Source: Haemophilus haemolyticus (lineage in GTDB: Bacteria; Pseudomonadota; Gammaproteobacteria; Enterobacterales; Pasteurellaceae). Taken from it: a DNA stretch of 64,000 nucleotides. A model generated the notes under the pieces. That model saw nothing but the letters and a program-made list of their open reading frames with translations. It was not told where the DNA came from and made no database searches. This document shows, piece after piece, positions 29,691-39,501 of this stretch. The stretch spans positions 1 through 64,000 of the forward strand of contig NZ_QQKA01000005.1 of NCBI RefSeq assembly GCF_003493605.1, given 5' to 3'. Position numbers and translations under genes: made by a program. Within the stretch, counting starts at the first letter, position 1. Each line of letters opens with the position of its first letter.

Positions 29691-32300
29691 TTACTGCAAC
29701 GCTTTCTCAATTTTTTCAAATAAATCTTTTGAAAGATTTTCTACAATACTTAGGCGTTCTAAAGCACGTTTCATGAGCGTTTGGCGTTGAGCATCAAAGC
29801 GAGAAAAACGAATTAATGGCTCGATTAAACGCGCAGCCACTTGTGGATTACTTTCATTTAAACGGATTAACACATCCGTTAAGAAACGATAGCCTGCTCC
29901 GCTTACATTGTGGAAGGCTTTTAAGTTGTGATTTGCAAAGCTACCTACTAATGCACGTAAACGGTTTGGATTATTAAAGTTAAAACTTGGGTGATCCATT
30001 AATAACTGAATAATTTCCAACACATTTTCATCTGGGCGAGTGGCTTGTAATACAAACCATTTATCCATCACTAATCCATCGTGTTGCCATTTTTGTTCAA
30101 AATCAGCTAACAATACATCTCTGCAAGGTAATGCCGCTTTAGTTGCAACACTTAATGCCGCCAATGTATCTGTCATATTATTCGCATTATTGTAGTGTTT
30201 TTGCACTAAGTTGTTACCCAAATTGGTGTAAGCCAAATAAGTTAAACAAAGATTTCGCATTGCACGTAAGGCGATGTCTTGCTGTGTAACTTGATATTCA
30301 TCGAGACGAATATGGGTGTAAACACGCAAGAAATCATCTTTTAAAGTCTCGGCAATTTGTGCTTGCATAAATGCTCTTGCGGCTGAAATACCATCAGGAT
30401 CAATAGTTTTGAAACCTTCCGCAAATTCCATTTCTTTTGGCAGCGTGAGAATTAATGTTGCCAGTTCAATATCTTTCTCATAATGGTTCAGAACATGAGA
30501 AAGTGCGGTCAAAATTTCAGGCGAAATTTCTAGTGGTTCGCCTTGTTGGAAACGCATAACATTACGACGTAATTCTTGCGTAAATAACATTTGTGCCGCA
30601 TCCCAACGGATAAACTGATTATCTGCAAATTTCAGCAAGCCTAATAACTGCTCCGTTTTATAATCATAATCCAGTTTTACCGGTGCGGAGAAATCACATA
30701 GCAATGCGGGAATTGGACGACCATAAATGCCATGAAACTCGAAGACTTGGTCTTTTTCAGTGACATTTAATACATCACTCAAGAGTTCGCCATTATGTTG
30801 CAGCATTTGTTTCGTGCCGTTCGCATCATAAAGCGCCACTTTTAATGGAATATGTAAATTCACTTTTTCCATTTGATCTGCGGTTGGCGGTGTGGATTGT
30901 GAAACCGTTAAACGATAAGTATGCGTTTTTTCGTCATAAGCATCGCTAATCAATAATTCGGGTGTACCAGATTGGCTATACCAACGACGGAATTGTGCTA
31001 AATCAACGTCATTTGCACGTTCCATTGCAGAAACAAAATCTTCACAGGTTGCCGCTTTACCATCGTTTTCAGCAATATAGAGTTGCATCCCTTTTTGGAA
31101 ACCTTGTTCACCTAATAAGGTGTGCAACATACGAATCACCTCTGCCCCTTTTTCATATACAGTCACGGTATAGAAGTTATTCATTTCAATGACTTTTTCA
31201 GGGCGAATTGGGTGTGACATTGGGCTTGAATCTTCGGCAAATTGTACGGTGCGTAAAAATTTCACATTATTAATGCGATTTACCGCACGCGAACCTGTAT
31301 CTGAAGAAAATTCTTGATCACGGAAAACTGTTAAGCCTTCTTTCAAACTTAACTGGAACCAATCTCGGCAAGTCACACGATTGCCTGTCCAGTTATGGAA
31401 ATATTCGTGTGCAATCACGCTTTCAATGGCGAGATAATCATCATCGGTTGCTGTTTGTGGATTTGCCAACACAAATTTAGAGTTAAAAATATTCAACCCT
31501 TTATTTTCCATGGCGCCCATATTGAAGAAGTCCACAGCAACAATCATGTAAATATCTAAATCGTATTCTAAATTAAAGCGATCTTCATCCCATTTCATCG
31601 CTTTTTTCAGACTTTCCATTGCCCAAGTTGCACGGTTAAGATTGCCACGATCCACATAAAGCTCTAACGCAACTTCTCGCCCACTTTTGGTGATGAATTT
31701 ATCTTGTAATAAATCAAAATCCCCCGCTACTAAAGCAAATAAATAGCTTGGTTTCGGGAATGGGTCATTCCATTCAACCCAATGACGGCCATCCTCTAAT
31801 TCACCACTTGCAATGCGGTTACCATTAGAAAGCAAGTAAGGATATTTAGTCTTATCTGCGGTAATTTTGGTTGTATAGCGCGCCAATACGTCTGGGCGAT
31901 CAAGCATATAAGTGATTTGACGGAAACCTTCCGCCTCGCATTGCGTACAAATACCCTCTCCAGACTGATATAGACCTTGTAATGAAGTGTTTTCGGCTGG
32001 CACAAGGAACGTCACAATTTCAAGTTCAAATTCTTCCGCACTTTTACCTTTTAAATCGAGCGTTAAACTCTCGCCATCTTGTTGATAGGCAGAAAATGGC
32101 TCACCATTAAATTTAATAGAAGAAAACTGAAAACTATGCCCATCTAAACGTAAAGAAGTCGCTTCATCATTTAAGCGTTGGAATTTTGTGGTTGCAGTCA
32201 CCACAGTATGTTTAGGATCAAGTTGAAAATCTAAATAAATGTCAGTGACAGTAAAATCTGGTTGTTTGTAATCTTTTCTATATTTTGCTTTGGCTAACAT
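29691..32300 (-). CDS. pepN: Aminopeptidase N (M1 family)
   Basis: Broad-specificity zinc aminopeptidase of the cytosol. 869 aa as in E. coli PepN. The exopeptidase motif GAMENKG and the zinc motif HEYFHNWTGNRVTCRDWFQLS (HExxH with the distal Glu in LKEGLTVF) are intact. N-terminal beta domain, thermolysin-like domain and C-terminal helical domain are all present. A short gap separates it from the downstream BRO gene. Confidence 0.96.
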   Translation of the reverse strand: MLAKAKYRKDYKQPDFTVTDIYLDFQLDPKHTVVTATTKFQRLNDEATSLRLDGHSFQFSSIKFNGEPFSAYQQDGESLTLDLKGKSAEEFELEIVTFLVPAENTSLQGLYQSGEGICTQCEAEGFRQITYMLDRPDVLARYTTKITADKTKYPYLLSNGNRIASGELEDGRHWVEWNDPFPKPSYLFALVAGDFDLLQDKFITKSGREVALELYVDRGNLNRATWAMESLKKAMKWDEDRFNLEYDLDIYMIVAVDFFNMGAMENKGLNIFNSKFVLANPQTATDDDYLAIESVIAHEYFHNWTGNRVTCRDWFQLSLKEGLTVFRDQEFSSDTGSRAVNRINNVKFLRTVQFAEDSSPMSHPIRPEKVIEMNNFYTVTVYEKGAEVIRMLHTLLGEQGFQKGMQLYIAENDGKAATCEDFVSAMERANDVDLAQFRRWYSQSGTPELLISDAYDEKTHTYRLTVSQSTPPTADQMEKVNLHIPLKVALYDANGTKQMLQHNGELLSDVLNVTEKDQVFEFHGIYGRPIPALLCDFSAPVKLDYDYKTEQLLGLLKFADNQFIRWDAAQMLFTQELRRNVMRFQQGEPLEISPEILTALSHVLNHYEKDIELATLILTLPKEMEFAEGFKTIDPDGISAARAFMQAQIAETLKDDFLRVYTHIRLDEYQVTQQDIALRAMRNLCLTYLAYTNLGNNLVQKHYNNANNMTDTLAALSVATKAALPCRDVLLADFEQKWQHDGLVMDKWFVLQATRPDENVLEIIQLLMDHPSFNFNNPNRLRALVGSFANHNLKAFHNVSGAGYRFLTDVLIRLNESNPQVAARLIEPLIRFSRFDAQRQTLMKRALERLSIVENLSKDLFEKIEKALQ

Positions 32301-32384
32301 AATTTGCCCTATTCTTATAAAAATTGTGCCTAGGATAAAATTTTATCCTTAAAGTTGCAATGGTATTTTCCTATAAAAGCCATT

Positions 32385-32424
32385 TGGCAAACGTTTGCCT
32401 GATATATATAAGATGTGCTATTCT
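32385..32424 (+). promoter_or_regulatory. PurR operator and promoter of purE
   Basis: TGGCAAACGTTTGCCT (32385-32400) contains the perfect palindrome GGCAAACGTTTGCC and closely matches the PurR box ACGCAAACGTTTNCNT. TTGCCT (32395-32400) could be a -35, with an 18-bp spacer to TATTCT (32419-32424). The repressor site overlaps the -35, as in E. coli purE. Confidence 0.8.
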
Positions 32425-32460
32425 ACGCCTCGTTTTTAATTAGAAAATTGAGAAAATAGC

Positions 32461-32955
32461 ATGTCAAAAACTGCACAAATTGCCGTTGTAATGGGATCAA
32501 AAAGCGATTGGGCTACCATGCAAGAGGCAACTCAGATTTTAGATGAATTAAAAGTACCTTATCATGTGGAAGTCGTCTCGGCTCATCGTACGCCTGATAA
32601 ACTTTTTGAATTTGCTGAAAATGCACAAAAAAATGGCTATAAAGTAATTATTGCTGGGGCAGGCGGTGCGGCACATTTACCTGGTATGATCGCAGCGAAA
32701 ACCCTTGTGCCGGTGCTGGGAGTGCCAGTAAAAAGTTCTATGTTAAGCGGCGTAGATAGCCTTTATTCAATTGTGCAAATGCCAAAAGGAATCCCAGTCG
32801 GAACATTGGCTATTGGCCCTGCGGGCGCGGCAAATGCAGGATTATTAGCCACACAAATTCTAGCAAGTTGGGATGCAGAATTACTTTCACGCTTGCAATC
32901 TTTCCGTGAAAACCAAACTCATGCTGTACTGGACAATCCCGATCCACGCACATAA
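32461..32955 (+). CDS. purE: N5-carboxyaminoimidazole ribonucleotide mutase
   Basis: Class I PurE, isomerising N5-CAIR to CAIR in purine synthesis. 164 aa with [10 protein letters not shown] (phosphate-binding loop), SAHRTPDK containing the catalytic His, and [11 protein letters not shown]. Preceded by a PurR box. purK follows after a paired uptake-signal hairpin, as expected for a purEK unit. Confidence 0.96.
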   Translation: MSKTAQIAVVMGSKSDWATMQEATQILDELKVPYHVEVVSAHRTPDKLFEFAENAQKNGYKVIIAGAGGAAHLPGMIAAKTLVPVLGVPVKSSMLSGVDSLYSIVQMPKGIPVGTLAIGPAGAANAGLLATQILASWDAELLSRLQSFRENQTHAVLDNPDPRT

Positions 32956-32972
32956 AAATATCTTCAGATCTG

Positions 32973-33001
32973 ACCGCACTTTTAAAGTGCGGTTGTTTTT
33001 T
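32973..33001 (+). terminator. Paired uptake-signal hairpin between purE and purK
   Basis: ACCGCACTTT (32973-32982) and AAAGTGCGGT (32984-32993) form an almost perfect palindrome followed by TGTTTTTTT. It has full terminator form, yet purK follows in the same direction, so it probably attenuates rather than ends purEK transcription. Confidence 0.65.
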
Positions 33002-33024
33002 TCGTAAATTTAACGAGAAATATT

Positions 33025-34113
33025 ATGCAAAACTCCACCTTATACCCAACCGTTTATGTACTTGGCAACGGACAACTCGGCAGAATGTTACGTTACGCAG
33101 GCGCCCCTTTAGATATTTATGTAGAACCCTTAGCCTTCAATTCCCCAGTTTTTGACTTACCTGAAAATGCAATCATCACGGCGGAAATTGAACGCTGGGA
33201 AAAAACGCCTTTAACTGAATTACTCGGCAATCATAAAAACTTCGTCAATCAACATGTATTTGGATTATTGGCCGATCGTTTTACTCAAAAATCCTTACTA
33301 GATGAACTCAATCTTTCGACCTCGCCTTGGTGTTTATTAAAAGATAAAACGCAATGGAATGATGTTTTCCAAACTGTTGGCGAGAAAGTTGTCGTTAAAC
33401 GCAGAACAGGCGGATATGATGGACGTGGTCAATGGATTATCAGCGATGAAAATAAAGCGGACATCACTGATGACTTATTCGGTGAAGTGATCGCAGAAAA
33501 ATTTATTCCTTTCGATTATGAAGTGTCTATTGTAGGCGCAAGGTTTAAAAATGGCGAAAAGCGTTTTTATCCCGTTACACATAACCTGCAACAAAACGGT
33601 ATTTTACGTTACAGTGTGGTTGATAGTGCTTTTCCTCAACAATCCGAACAACAAAAGCAAGCAGAAGCCATGCTCGGCAAAATTATGGATAAATTAGGCT
33701 ATGTGGGTGTAATGGCAATGGAATGTTTTGTTGTAGGCGACAAATTACTGATTAACGAACTTGCGCCTCGCGTACATAACAGTGGGCATTGGACACAACT
33801 AGGATGCTCGATTAGCCAATTTGAATTACATTTACGTGCGCTACTTGATTTGCCAACGCCTGACTTACAAACTTTCGCTCCAAGTGTGATGGTGAATTTA
33901 ATCGGCACAAAACATAATCCAAAATGGCTTAATACACCGTTTGCACAACTTCATTGGTACGGCAAAGAAGTCAGAACTGGACGTAAAGTTGGGCATATCA
34001 ATCTTTCTCATCCTAATAAAGCGGTCATTATTCAACAATTAGAAAAACTCCGCACTGAGTTACCAGAAGATTATCAATCGGGATTAAATTGGACGATTGA
34101 AAAACTAAAATAA
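33025..34113 (+). CDS. purK: N5-carboxyaminoimidazole ribonucleotide synthase
   Basis: ATP-grasp enzyme that carboxylates AIR with bicarbonate and ATP. 362 aa. Features: VLGNGQLGRMLRYAG at the N-terminus, VVKRRTGGYDGRGQW (ATP-grasp loop), AEKFIPFDYEVS, and NELAPRVHNSGHWT with the metal and substrate ligands. Start ATG 33025 has ACGAGAAA upstream. Confidence 0.95.
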   Translation: MQNSTLYPTVYVLGNGQLGRMLRYAGAPLDIYVEPLAFNSPVFDLPENAIITAEIERWEKTPLTELLGNHKNFVNQHVFGLLADRFTQKSLLDELNLSTSPWCLLKDKTQWNDVFQTVGEKVVVKRRTGGYDGRGQWIISDENKADITDDLFGEVIAEKFIPFDYEVSIVGARFKNGEKRFYPVTHNLQQNGILRYSVVDSAFPQQSEQQKQAEAMLGKIMDKLGYVGVMAMECFVVGDKLLINELAPRVHNSGHWTQLGCSISQFELHLRALLDLPTPDLQTFAPSVMVNLIGTKHNPKWLNTPFAQLHWYGKEVRTGRKVGHINLSHPNKAVIIQQLEKLRTELPEDYQSGLNWTIEKLK

Positions 34114-34124
34114 TTCAAAAAATG

Positions 34125-34174
34125 ACCGCACTTTTTGATGAATATTTAAAAATATCAAAGTGCGGTTAATTTTT
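34125..34174 (+). terminator. Paired uptake-signal terminator of purK
   Basis: ACCGCACTTT (34125-34134) pairs with AAAGTGCGGT (34157-34166); the inner bases TTGAT..AATATTT / AAATAT..CAA extend the pairing. TTAATTTTTAT follows. Confidence 0.7.
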
Positions 34175-34252
34175 ATAAAAATCTTTCTTGATAAAATAAA
34201 ACGGCTGAAGTATAAAACTATCCACCACACAACACATACATAAGGAAAAGCT

Positions 34253-35443
34253 ATGTTTGAACATATCAAAGCGGCTCCAGCCGATCCTATCTTAGGCTTA
34301 GGCGAAGCATTCAAATCTGAAACGCGTGAAAATAAAATCAATTTAGGTATTGGCGTTTATAAAGATGCACAAGGTACAACACCGATAATGCGTGCGGTAA
34401 AAGAAGCAGAAAAACGCTTATTTGATAAGGAAAAAACGAAGAATTATCTGACTATCGATGGTATTGCAGATTATAACGAACGCACAAAAGAACTCCTTTT
34501 CGGTAAAGATTCTGATGTCATTAAAGCAAACCGTGCGAGAACTGCGCAAAGTTTAGGTGGCACAGGTGCATTACGCATTGCGGCTGAATTTATTAAACGT
34601 CAAACTAAAGCACAAAATGTTTGGATCAGCACCCCAACTTGGCCAAACCACAATGCAATTTTCAATGCGGTGGGCATGACAATTCGCGAATATCGTTATT
34701 ATGATGCTGAACGCAAAGCCCTTGACTGGGAACATTTACTCGAAGATTTAAGCCAAGCAAGTGAAGGTGATGTGGTACTTTTACACGGCTGCTGCCATAA
34801 TCCGACTGGTATTGACCCAACTCCTGAACAATGGCAAGAATTAGCCGCACTTTCAGCTAAAAATGGTTGGTTGCCACTCTTTGACTTTGCTTATCAAGGT
34901 TTAGCCAATGGATTAGATGAAGATGCTTATGGATTGCGTGCTTTTGCGGCAAACCACAAAGAATTATTAGTCGCAAGTTCATTCTCGAAAAACTTTGGTT
35001 TATATAATGAACGTGTTGGCGCATTTACTCTTGTGGCTGAAAATGCAGAAATTGCTTCCACCGCATTAACACAGGTGAAATCAATTATTCGTACCCTCTA
35101 CTCTAACCCGGCATCTCACGGCGGAGCGACCGTAGCAACAGTGTTAAATGATCCGCAACTTCGTCAAGAATGGGAAAATGAATTAACTGAAATGCGTGAA
35201 CGTATCAAAAAAATGCGTCATTTATTCGTTCAGTTATTAAAAGAATATGGTGCAGAACAAGATTTCAGCTTTATCATTGAACAAAACGGTATGTTCTCTT
35301 TCAGTGGATTAACAGGGGAACAAGTAGATCGTTTAAAAGAAGAATTTGCCATTTACGCTGTTCGTTCTGGTCGTATCAATGTGGCGGGTATCACTGAAGA
35401 CAATATTCGTTATTTATGTGAAAGTATTGTGAAAGTGCTTTAA
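34253..35443 (+). CDS. aspC: Aspartate aminotransferase (class I aromatic/aspartate type)
   Basis: PLP enzyme interconverting aspartate/oxaloacetate and glutamate/2-oxoglutarate. 396 aa. Recognised by [55 protein letters not shown] and the Schiff-base lysine in [15 protein letters not shown] near residue 245. AAGGAAAAGCT precedes the ATG. TyrB and AspC cannot be separated with certainty by eye. Confidence 0.93.
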   Translation: MFEHIKAAPADPILGLGEAFKSETRENKINLGIGVYKDAQGTTPIMRAVKEAEKRLFDKEKTKNYLTIDGIADYNERTKELLFGKDSDVIKANRARTAQSLGGTGALRIAAEFIKRQTKAQNVWISTPTWPNHNAIFNAVGMTIREYRYYDAERKALDWEHLLEDLSQASEGDVVLLHGCCHNPTGIDPTPEQWQELAALSAKNGWLPLFDFAYQGLANGLDEDAYGLRAFAANHKELLVASSFSKNFGLYNERVGAFTLVAENAEIASTALTQVKSIIRTLYSNPASHGGATVATVLNDPQLRQEWENELTEMRERIKKMRHLFVQLLKEYGAEQDFSFIIEQNGMFSFSGLTGEQVDRLKEEFAIYAVRSGRINVAGITEDNIRYLCESIVKVL

Positions 35444-35456
35444 TTCATAAAAAGCA

Positions 35457-35484
35457 AAAGTGCGGTTAAGTTTAACCGCACTTT
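35457..35484. terminator. Paired uptake-signal hairpin between aspC and moaE
   Basis: AAAGTGCGGTTAA (35457-35469) and TTAACCGCACTTT (35472-35484): a 13-bp perfect stem between convergent genes, without a strong T-tract. Confidence 0.6.
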
Positions 35485-35488
35485 GCCA

Positions 35489-35941
35489 TTACCACTTATC
35501 TAACGCTTCTTTATCGCTTTCTCTCGCTTCAATCCAACGTTCACCTTGATTGGTTTGTTCTTTTTTCCAGAACGGTGCTTTGGATTTTAAGAAGTCCATA
35601 ATAAATTCGTTAGCATGATAAGCATCACCTCGATGAGCAGAACTGATGCCGACTAAAACAATTTCATCGCCGGTATGTAAAAGTCCTACTCGATGTATCA
35701 CAGATACTCGCTGGATATCCCAACGCGCTTTCGCCTGTTCTACAATTTCTCGTAAGGCTTTTTCTGTCATTGCGGGATAATGTTCTAAGTATAAACTGGA
35801 TACCTCATCGCCTAAATTAAGATCGCGTACTTTACCCACGAAAATAACCGTTGCGCCAACCGAATGTTGCTCAGATAGCCATTGGTAAACGGCATTTTGA
35901 TCAAAAGGTTGTTCTTGTACTGAAATTTGAATATCCGTCAT
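35489..35941 (-). CDS. moaE: Molybdopterin synthase catalytic subunit
   Basis: With thiocarboxylated MoaD it adds the dithiolene sulfurs to cyclic pyranopterin phosphate. 150 aa. Conserved GATVIFVGKVRDLN, YLEHYPAMTEKAL, HRVG, SAHRGDAYHA and the catalytic lysines in KSKAPFWKKE. It begins at the base after the moaD stop. Last gene of moaACDE. Confidence 0.95.
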   Translation of the reverse strand: MTDIQISVQEQPFDQNAVYQWLSEQHSVGATVIFVGKVRDLNLGDEVSSLYLEHYPAMTEKALREIVEQAKARWDIQRVSVIHRVGLLHTGDEIVLVGISSAHRGDAYHANEFIMDFLKSKAPFWKKEQTNQGERWIEARESDKEALDKW

Positions 35942-36187
35942 TTAGCCCCCTGTTACCGGTGGGAAAAATGCAATTTCATCCCCATTTTTGACCGCACTTT
36001 CTAATGGCATCAAAGTTTGATTAATCGCTACTAAAAGTTTGCCTTTTTCAAGTGCCAATGCCCACTTATCGCCTTTTTGAGCAAGGTGTTCACGCACAGC
36101 TTCCGCTGTCGCAAAGTCGCCTTCAAGCTGAATAGAATCTTCCCCAATTAATTCTCGAGTTTGAGCAAAAAATAAAACATTTAACAT
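35942..36187 (-). CDS. moaD: Molybdopterin synthase sulfur-carrier subunit
   Basis: Ubiquitin-like sulfur carrier of 81 aa ending in the required PPVTGG, whose terminal Gly is adenylated and thiocarboxylated. I use ATG 36187 (MLNVLFFAQTRELIG); the longer open frame to 36226 only reaches back into moaC. A GGAGGA sequence lies upstream, inside the end of moaC. Confidence 0.94.
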   Translation of the reverse strand: MLNVLFFAQTRELIGEDSIQLEGDFATAEAVREHLAQKGDKWALALEKGKLLVAINQTLMPLESAVKNGDEIAFFPPVTGG

Positions 36188-36188
36188 C

Positions 36189-36671
36189 CTATTTTTCCTC
36201 CGCAATAAAATGGCCAGATTTTCCACCGCTCTTTTCTAACAGGCGAACGTGCTCAATCACCATGTCTTTTTGTACGGCTTTACACATATCGTAAATGGTT
36301 AAGGCTGCTACGCTTGCTGCCGTTAATGCTTCCATTTCTACGCCGGTTTTTCCGGTTAATTTGCAAAGAGATTGAATACGAACTTGATTAGTTTCAAGTA
36401 ACGGTTCTAAATTCACTTCTACTTTAGAAAGTAATAAGGGATGGCAAAGTGGGATAAGTTCCCAAGTACGTTTTGCCGCTTGAATACCAGCAATACGAGC
36501 AGTAGCAAATACATCGCCTTTGTGATGTTTGCCTTCCACGATCATAGCAAGGGTTTCTTTTGACATGGTCACAATGGCTTCAGCACGAGCTTCGCGAACA
36601 GTCTCTGCTTTTGCAGAAACATCTACCATATTGGCTTCGCCTTGAGAATTGATATGCGTAAATGTAGTCAT
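36189..36671 (-). CDS. moaC: Cyclic pyranopterin monophosphate synthase
   Basis: Second enzyme of the first molybdenum-cofactor step, working on the MoaA product. 160 aa. Typical motifs: [50 protein letters not shown] and the C-terminal KSGGKSG. Standard length; 1 bp before moaD. Confidence 0.96.
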   Translation of the reverse strand: MTTFTHINSQGEANMVDVSAKAETVREARAEAIVTMSKETLAMIVEGKHHKGDVFATARIAGIQAAKRTWELIPLCHPLLLSKVEVNLEPLLETNQVRIQSLCKLTGKTGVEMEALTAASVAALTIYDMCKAVQKDMVIEHVRLLEKSGGKSGHFIAEEK

Positions 36672-36758
36672 AATAAAATAAAGTACGGTTAAAATATTGA
36701 ATGTTTTACATGTGTGACGAAAGCAAAATAAGTGACAGTAAAAGTCACCTATTTTCTT

Positions 36759-37772
36759 TTAGCCACCGATAGAAGCTAAATGATTTCTTACGCCACTATC
36801 ACCGATATGCAAATAATGATGTTCACGTTTGCCTTGAAGTGCAGAAAAAATACGTGCTTGCAAAATATCTTGCTGTTCATGGGATTGCAATAAATCACGT
36901 AATTCAATGCCTTCTTCGCCGAATAAACAGAGATGAAGTTTGCCCTTCGCTGACACTCTGAGGCGATTACAGCTTGCGCAGAAATTCTTCTCATAAGGCA
37001 TAATTAAGCCAATTTCACCGGCATAATCTGGATGCGTGAATACTTTTGCAGGACCATCAGTATGGGATTTGTGTTGTAATTGCCAACCATTTTTCAGCAA
37101 TTTATCGGCTAAAACTTGTCCAGAAAGATGGTGTTTATCAAAGAAGCTATCCATTTCGCCCGTTTGCATAAGTTCGATAAAGCGCATTTGAATTGGGCGA
37201 TCTTTCACCCAAACAAGGAATTGTTCAAACTCTTTGTCATTCAAATTTTTCATCAACACTGAATTGACTTTGACTTTGTTGTAGCCCACTTCAAATGCAC
37301 GATCGATACCACGCATCACGTCATCAAATTTATTGATACCCGTAATTTGGTGGAACATTTTGGGATCTAAGCTATCAACACTGACGTTAATAGACGTAAT
37401 CCCTGCTTTCTTCCAATCAGCCACATCTTTTGCCATGCGATAGCCATTTGTCGTGACGGCTAATTGACGAATGCCATCAATGTTAGCGATGCTTTCAGCA
37501 ATAGAAATAAAATCTTTGCGTAAAGTCGGTTCGCCACCCGTTAAACGGATTTTCTCTGTGCCCATTTCAGCAAACGCTTGAGCAAGATGGGTGATTTCTT
37601 TTAAGGTTAAGAAACTTGGTTTGTTAGCTTCTGGTTGATAACCATCAGGTAAACAATAGGTACAACGAAAATTACACTGATCGGTAATCGACAGTCGTAG
37701 ATAGTAATATTGGCGTTGGAAAGGATCGACTAAGCGAGACTCTCCTACGTTCTTGATAGGAATGGATTGCAT
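36759..37772 (-). CDS. moaA: GTP 3',8-cyclase (radical SAM)
   Basis: Radical-SAM enzyme that rearranges GTP in the first step of molybdenum-cofactor synthesis. 337 aa. The SAM-cluster cysteines are Cys33, Cys37 and Cys40 (CNFRCTYC); the second cluster is in [32 protein letters not shown] is the SAM-binding GGEP region; the protein ends in the functionally needed Gly-Gly. The 5' leader folds as a molybdenum-cofactor riboswitch. Confidence 0.96.
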   Translation of the reverse strand: MQSIPIKNVGESRLVDPFQRQYYYLRLSITDQCNFRCTYCLPDGYQPEANKPSFLTLKEITHLAQAFAEMGTEKIRLTGGEPTLRKDFISIAESIANIDGIRQLAVTTNGYRMAKDVADWKKAGITSINVSVDSLDPKMFHQITGINKFDDVMRGIDRAFEVGYNKVKVNSVLMKNLNDKEFEQFLVWVKDRPIQMRFIELMQTGEMDSFFDKHHLSGQVLADKLLKNGWQLQHKSHTDGPAKVFTHPDYAGEIGLIMPYEKNFCASCNRLRVSAKGKLHLCLFGEEGIELRDLLQSHEQQDILQARIFSALQGKREHHYLHIGDSGVRNHLASIGG

Positions 37773-37784
37773 TTTACACCTTTC

Positions 37785-37895
37785 TAAATATGGAGAGGAT
37801 AAACCGTTTCCAGCGTATCCCTGAATAACGTACCGCGTTATTGGCTTGCCACCGTATTTCGATGAAACTTAGGCTAAACAAGCTCGGAGTTATGC
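37785..37895 (-). promoter_or_regulatory. Molybdenum-cofactor (Moco) riboswitch of moaACDE
   Basis: Minus-strand leader, opening with ACTCCGAGC and closing with GCTGGAAACGG...CCTCTCC, both hallmarks of the Moco RNA motif known upstream of moaA. Helices visible by eye are AGCUUG with CAAGC(C); AAUAACG with CGUUAUU; and GGAUA with UAUCC around the GGAAAC loop. It ends about 12 bases before the moaA start codon, so it probably controls translation initiation in response to cofactor. Confidence 0.75.
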
Positions 37896-37954
37896 GTTAA
37901 ATTTAACTTTTCGCCATTCTAAAAGATTTCACTTTGTAAACACAATCAATAATA

Positions 37955-37968
37955 TTGATGAAAATCAG
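37955..37968. promoter_or_regulatory. FNR-like box near moaA
   Basis: TTGAT-GAAA-ATCAG, 9 of 10 matches to the FNR consensus, about 60 bp upstream of the riboswitch. Anaerobic induction of moaA by FNR is known in E. coli. Spacing to a -10 (TAGAAT, 37916-37921 minus) is not the ideal class II distance, so this is tentative. Confidence 0.4.
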
Positions 37969-37994
37969 TATTTTCCTAAATTCTTAAAAATCAA

Positions 37995-38014
37995 TTATAT
38001 AAAAAAATACATAA
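37995..38014. promoter_or_regulatory. Possible ModE-type molybdate operator
   Basis: TTATAT-N7-TACATAA with a 7-base A-tract between the arms. The half-sites and gap resemble the ModE operator of E. coli modA as I recall it. The outer bases differ, and the tract is AT-rich enough for chance. It lies between moaA and ric, about 100 bp upstream of the riboswitch. Confidence 0.35.
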
Positions 38015-38102
38015 TGAATTTGAGACCAGCTCATTAGTGATAATTAATCCTATTTATATTAATAACCATAAATTTTTAGCTGATTATTATGAGGTACTTT
38101 TA

Positions 38103-38147
38103 TTGATTTAAATCATAATTTAATCAATAAATAAATCTCTCTACTTT
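38103..38147 (+). promoter_or_regulatory. FNR-dependent promoter of ric/ytfE
   Basis: TTGAT-TTAA-ATCAT (38103-38116) matches the FNR consensus at 9 of 10. TACTTT (38142-38147) is a plausible -10 that puts the box about 44 bp upstream of the start. FNR activation of ytfE has been reported for H. influenzae. The rest of 37906-38216 is AT-rich and shows no gene. Confidence 0.6.
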
Positions 38148-38216
38148 TCATAATCAGAAAAATATCCTACCATTTTTATAGGATTTATTTTTACTTAATC
38201 AATATAGGAGTGATTT

Positions 38217-38888
38217 ATGTCTTTTGCCCAACAAAAACTTAGCGAGCTCGCTGTTTCAATTCCAGGTGCAACTAAAATTTTTCGTGAATATGATTTAGAT
38301 TTTTGCTGCGGAGGTTCTGTATTATTAGAAGTCGCAGCACAACAAAAGAATCTTAACCTTGCTGAAATTGAAAAACGTTTAACTGATTTACAACAAAGTA
38401 AAGCAGAAAATAATGATAAAGATTGGACTTCGGCATCTTATGCAGAGATGATCGATCACATTATTACTCGTTTTCATAATCGCCACCGTGAACAACTCCC
38501 TGAATTAATTACATTGGCGGAGAAAGTAGAAAATGTACATGGTGATCGTGATGACTGCCCTGTCGGCGTAGCCGCACAGTTAGAAAAAATTTATGCTGAA
38601 CTTAGCCAGCATTTAATGAAAGAAGAACAAATTTTGTTCCCTATGATCAAAATGGGAAATTATGCTATGGCCTCAATGCCAATTCGTGTAATGGAAATGG
38701 AACACGATGAAGCGGGACAAGATGTGGAAGTGATCAAATCACTTACTAATAACTGCACACCACCAGCAGATGCTTGTTTCAGTTGGAAAGCCTTATATAG
38801 CGGTATTAATGAATTTATTGATGATTTAATGCACCATATTCATTTGGAAAATAATATTTTATTTCCACGTGTATTAAACGAAAAATAA
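38217..38888 (+). CDS. ytfE: Di-iron Fe-S cluster repair protein (RIC/YtfE/ScdA)
   Basis: Protects and repairs iron-sulfur clusters after nitric-oxide or oxidative stress. 223 aa. The N-terminal ScdA-type domain has DFCCGG near residue 28; the C-terminal hemerythrin-like domain holds the di-iron His and Glu ligands in HIITRFHNRHREQLPEL, LMKEEQILFPMI, MEMEHDEAG and HIHLENNILFPRV. AGGAGTG lies before the ATG. An FNR-type box upstream fits reported anaerobic activation. Confidence 0.92.
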   Translation: MSFAQQKLSELAVSIPGATKIFREYDLDFCCGGSVLLEVAAQQKNLNLAEIEKRLTDLQQSKAENNDKDWTSASYAEMIDHIITRFHNRHREQLPELITLAEKVENVHGDRDDCPVGVAAQLEKIYAELSQHLMKEEQILFPMIKMGNYAMASMPIRVMEMEHDEAGQDVEVIKSLTNNCTPPADACFSWKALYSGINEFIDDLMHHIHLENNILFPRVLNEK

Positions 38889-38909
38889 TTCAATTTTCAT
38901 TAAAAAATA

Positions 38910-38951
38910 ACCGCACTTTAATCTATTCTGAAAAACAAACTAAAGTGCGGT
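38910..38951. terminator. Paired uptake-signal hairpin between ytfE and rnpB
   Basis: ACCGCACTTTA (38910-38920) and TAAAGTGCGGT (38941-38951), 11-bp stem with a 20-base loop, between the convergent ends of ytfE and rnpB. AT-rich tracts on both sides could serve as the U-run in either direction. Confidence 0.6.
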
Positions 38952-38967
38952 CATTTCTATAAAAATT

Positions 38968-39341
<374 letters not shown>

Positions 39342-39347
39342 GCGCGT

Positions 39348-39376
39348 AGTATAGGGGCAATCACTAGTGCGGTCAA
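39348..39376 (-). promoter_or_regulatory. Promoter of rnpB
   Basis: On the minus strand TTGACC (39376-39371), a 17-bp spacer and TATACT (39353-39348), placing the start at the first base of the RNA. The -35 is built into an uptake-signal-like tAGTGCGGT. Confidence 0.75.
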
Positions 39377-39501
39377 TAAAATCCCCAATTTTTAGATATT
39401 GCTCATCAATCTTATAAACAATAATGGCTAATTTTTCATTCGTATTTTTTTATGATTCCGCTAAAATAACGCCAATTTCAACCGCTCTTTTAGGAAGAAG
39501 A

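Noticed and set aside
39424-39501. N-terminal extension of kdsD/kpsF
   Set aside because: AGGAAG lies just before ATG 39502 and 311 aa is the normal family length.
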